From NCBI GenBank assembly GCA_963920705.1, contig CAWUCO010000228.1, forward strand, positions 124,001 to 188,000: a stretch of DNA of 64,000 nucleotides. The letters run 5' to 3'. Source of the DNA: Odiellus spinosus (lineage: Eukaryota; Arthropoda; Arachnida; Opiliones; Phalangiidae). Numbering within the stretch: position 1 is the first letter of the stretch; every line of letters starts with the position of its first letter. Positions 61,016-64,000 of the stretch are shown in pieces. A program made the translations under genes and the position numbers. Under the pieces are notes generated by a model, which ran no database searches, was not told the origin of the DNA, and worked only from the letters and a program-made list of their open reading frames with translations.

Positions 61016-64000
61016 AGATCTGTACTTGGAAAATTTGTAAATCTATACTTGGAAAATTTGTAAATCTATACTTGGAAATTTTGTGGATCTCTACTATGAA
61101 AATTTGTAAATCTATACTTGGAAAATTTGTAAATCTATACTTGGAAAATTTGTAAATCTATACTTGGAAAATTTGTAAATCTATACTTGGAAAATTTGTA
61201 AATCTATACTTGGAAAATTTGTAAATCTATACTTGGAAAATTTGTAAATCTATACTTGGAAAATTTGTAAATCTATACTTGGAAAATTTGTGGATCTCTA
61301 CTTGGAAAATTTGTGGATCTCTACTTGGAAAATTTGTGGATCTCTACTTGGAAAATTTGTGCATCTATACTTGGAAAATTTGTAAATCTATACTTGGAAA
61401 ATTTGTAAATCTATACTTGGAAAATTTGTAAATCTATACTTGGAAATTTTGTGGATCTCTACTTGGAAAATTTGTAAATCTATACTTGGAAAATTTGTAA
61501 ATCTATACTTGGAAAATTTGTGGATCTCTACTTGGAAAATTTGTGGATCTTTACTTGAAAATTTGTAGATCTGTACTTGGAAAATTTGTGGATCTGTACT
61601 TGGAAAATTTGTGGATCTGTACTTGGAAAATTTTGGATCTGTACTTGGAAAATTTGTGGATCTGTACTTGGAAAATTTGTAAATCTGTACTTGGAAAATT
61701 TGTAAATCTATACTCTGAAAATTTGTAAATCTATACTTGGAAAATTTGTAAATCTATACTTGGAAAATTTGTAAATCTATACTTGGAAAATTTGTAAATC
61801 TATACTTGGAAAATTTGTAAATCTATACTTGGAAAATTTGTAAATCTATACTTGGAAAATTTGTGGATCTCTACTTGGAAAATTTGTGGATCTCTACTTG
61901 GAAAATTTGTGGATCTCTACTTGGAAAATTTGTGCATCTATACTTGGAAAATTTGTAAATCTATACTTGGAAAATTTGTAAATCTATACTTGGAAAATTT
62001 GTAAATCTATACTTGGAAATTTTGTGGATCTCTACTTGGAAAATTTGTAAATCTATACTTGGAAAATTTGTAAATCTATACTTGGAAAATTTGTGGATCT
62101 CTACTTGGAAAATTTGTGGATCTTTACTTGGAAAATTTGTAGATCTGTTCTTGGAAAATTTGTGGATCTGTACTTGGAATTTTGTGGATCTCTACTTGTA
62201 AAATTTGTGGATCTGTACTTGGAAAATTTGTGGATCTATACTTGGGGAATTTGTGGATCTATACTTGGGGAATTTGTAAATCTATACATGGAAAATTTGT
62301 AAATCTATACTTGGAAAATTTGTAAATCTATACTTGAAAAATTTGTGGATCTATACTTGGAAAATTTGTGGATCTATACTTGGAAAATTTGTGGATCTAT
62401 ACTTGGAAATTTGTGGATCTATACTTGGAAAATTTGTGGATCTCAACTTGGAAAATTTGTGGATCTCTACTTGAAAAATTTGTGGATCTCTACTTGGAAA
62501 ATTTGTGGATCTCTACTTGGAAAATTTGTAGATCTGTACTTGGAAAATTTTGGATCTGTACTTGGAAAATTTTTGGATCTGTACTTGGAAAATTTGTAAA
62601 TCTATACTTGGAAAATTTGTAAATCTATACTTGGAAAATTTGTAAATCTATACTTGGAAAATTTGTGGATCTCTACTTGGAAAATTTATGGATCTCTACT
62701 TGGAAAATTTGTGGATCTCTACTTGGAAAATTTGTGCATCTCTACTTGGAAAATTTGTAAATCTATACTTGGAAAATTTGTAAATCTATACTTGGAAAAT
62801 TTGTAAATCTATACTTGGAAATTTTGTGGATCTCTACTTGGAAAATTTGTAAATCTATACTTGGAAAATTTGTAAATTTATGCTTGGAAAATTTGTGGAT
62901 CTCTACTTGGAAAATTTGTGGATCTCTACTTGGAAAATTTGTAGATCTGTACTTGGAAAATTTGTGCATCTCTACTTGGAAAATTTGTAAATCTATACTC
63001 GGAAAATTTGTAAATCTATACTTGGAAATTTTGTGGATCTCTACTATGAAAATTTGTAAATCTATACTTGGAAAATTTGTAAATCTATACTTGGAAAATT
63101 TGTAAATCTATACTTGGAAAATTTGTAAATCTATACTTGGAAAATTTGTAAATCTATACTTGGAAAATTTGTAAATCTATACTTGGAAAATTTGTAAATC
63201 TATACTTGGAAAATTTGTAAATCTATACTTGGAAAATTTGTGGATCTCTACTTGGAAAATTTGTGGATCTCTATTTGGAAAATTTGTGGATCTCTACTTG
63301 AAAAATTTGTGCATCTATACTTGGAAAATTTGTAAATCTATACTTGGAAAATTTGTAAATCTATACTTGGAAAATTTTTAAATCTATACTTGGAAATTTT
63401 GTGGATCTCTACTTGGAAAATTTGTAAATCTATACTTGTAAAATTTGTAAATCTATACTTGGAAAATTTGTGGATCTCTACTTGGAAAATTTGTGGATCT
63501 CTACTTGGAAAATTTGTAGATCTGTACTTGGAAAATTTGTGGATCTGTACTTGGAAAATTTGTGGATCTGTACTTGGAAAATTTTGGATCTGTACTTGGA
63601 AAATTTGTGGATCTGTACTTGGAAAATTTGTAAATCTGTACTTGGAAAATTTGTAAATCTATACTCTGAAAATTTGTAAATCTATACTTGCAAAATTTGT
63701 AAATCTATACTTGGAAAATTTGTAAATCTATACTTGGAAAATTTGTAAATCTATACTTGGAAAATTTGTAAATCTATACTTGGAAAATTTGTAAATCTAT
63801 ACTTGGAAAATTTGTGGATCTCTACTTGGAAAATTTGTGGATCTCTACTTGGAAAATTTGTGGATCTCTACTTGGAAAATTTGTGGATCTCTACTTGGAA
63901 AATTTGTGCATCTATACTTGGAAAATTTGTAAATCTATACTTGGAAAATTTGTAAATCTATACTTGGAAAATTTGTAAATCTATACTTGGAAATTTTGTG
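61016..64000. repeat. Terminal region: rearranged copies of the 54-61 kb units
   Basis: 62108-62648 repeats 59905-60445 at an offset of 2,203 bp (96 monomers less 5 bp), including the class E cassette at 62345. ACTCTGAAAA recurs at 61712 and 63663. TAAATTTATGC recurs near 62877 and the CTCTATTTGG monomer near 63271, both familiar from the 851-bp HOR. ACTCGG at 62998 is private. The GCGGATCTG monomer is not seen after 60462. The array continues past the right edge of the window. Confidence 0.78.

Larger units (their letters stand above)
1..64000. repeat. Continuous 23-bp satellite array with higher-order structure
   Basis: The sequence is tandem 23-bp monomers from the first base to the last, all in one orientation, about 2,780 copies. 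Each monomer is a constant half TTGGAAAATTTG followed by an 11-base variable half, most often TAAATCTATAC. Nearly all variation falls at monomer positions 14, 15 and 20, giving classes A (AA..A), B (GG..C), C (AG..G), D (GG..G), E (GG..A) and F (GC..C or GC..A). Rare length variants are 22 bp (TTGGAAATTTG, TTGGAATTTTG, or a TTTTGG junction) and 24 bp (TTTTATAGATCTG). Monomer GC content is about 22% (A) to 35% (B). No interruption by unique sequence, transposon or inverted monomer was seen. The length, purity and HOR structure fit eukaryotic centromeric or heterochromatic satellite; that assignment is inference. Confidence 0.98.

Noticed and set aside
1..64000. CRISPR array
   Set aside because: The period is 23 bp with no unique spacers between repeats; monomers are adjacent and near-identical. 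No cas-like gene is present.
1..64000. CENP-B box in the monomer
   Set aside because: The monomer shares the TTGGAA core with the known CENP-B box, but the essential TTCG and CGGG parts are absent and CpG is almost missing. It is at best a remote resemblance.
1..64000. Bacterial or phage repeat-protein gene
   Set aside because: 23 is not a multiple of 3, class A monomers put stop codons in all three forward frames, and 64 kb of pure repeat without a gene does not fit a bacterial genome.
1..64000. TATA-like promoters (CTATAC, TATAAATC) and terminators
   Set aside because: These strings are part of the monomer and occur hundreds to thousands of times. No single one has separate support.
1..64000. 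Telomeric repeat or microsatellite
   Set aside because: No short G-rich telomere-type unit is present, and the period is 23 bp throughout.

Overview
The whole 64 kb window is one uninterrupted satellite DNA array. It holds about 2,780 head-to-tail copies of an AT-rich 23-bp monomer, all in the same orientation. I see no gene, no RNA gene, no transposon and no unique sequence anywhere in it. The monomer has a nearly constant 12-base half, TTGGAAAATTTG, and an 11-base variable half. The commonest variable half is TAAATCTATAC (class A below). Other classes are B (TGGATCTCTAC), C (TAGATCTGTAC), D (TGGATCTGTAC), E (TGGATCTATAC) and F (TGCATCTCTAC or TGCATCTATAC). Tens of kb of pure short-period satellite with higher-order structure points to a eukaryotic nuclear chromosome, most likely centromeric, pericentromeric or another heterochromatic block read through by long-read assembly. 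I cannot name the species or a known satellite family. No gene or multi-gene system is present, so there is no pathway to describe.

The interest is in the architecture, which is nested at four levels: (1) 23-bp monomers; (2) small blocks of 46, 92, 138, 183, 345 and 529 bp; (3) higher-order repeats (HORs) of 851, 1031, 1147, 1173, 1378/1379, 1537 and 1581 bp; (4) large duplications, namely a 7,053-bp tandem pair (26882-40987) and a segmental duplication that places 1-7590 again at 20122-29362. The HOR lengths deviate from multiples of 23 by exactly the number of 22-bp and 24-bp monomers they contain (for example 7053 = 307 x 23 - 8). This shows that duplication acts in whole monomers, in register.

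Layout. 1-7590: left copy of the large duplication, holding a 1147/1170-bp HOR and a 1378-bp HOR pair. 7591-18900: a distinct domain with private variants (TTGGTTAATTTG, ACTAGG, TAAATCTGTTC), copy-number-variable 138-bp blocks and a 1173-bp pair. 18900-20121: transition. 20122-29362: right copy of the large duplication, with two extra 1147-bp units and one 643-bp deletion. 26882-40987: the 7,053-bp tandem pair, overlapping the end of the right copy. 38850-43000: a further duplication at 2389-bp offset. 43605-46700: 1581-bp pair. 46740-50140: 1537-bp HOR. 50830-52920: 1031-bp pair. 55715-57840: 851-bp HOR. 57950-61015: a second, different 1537-bp pair. 61016-64000: related units. The array runs off both ends of the window.

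Every open reading frame is a by-product of the repeat. It stays open where every third monomer lacks the TAA of class A, and forward frames mostly begin at TTG or GTG. None is called as a gene.
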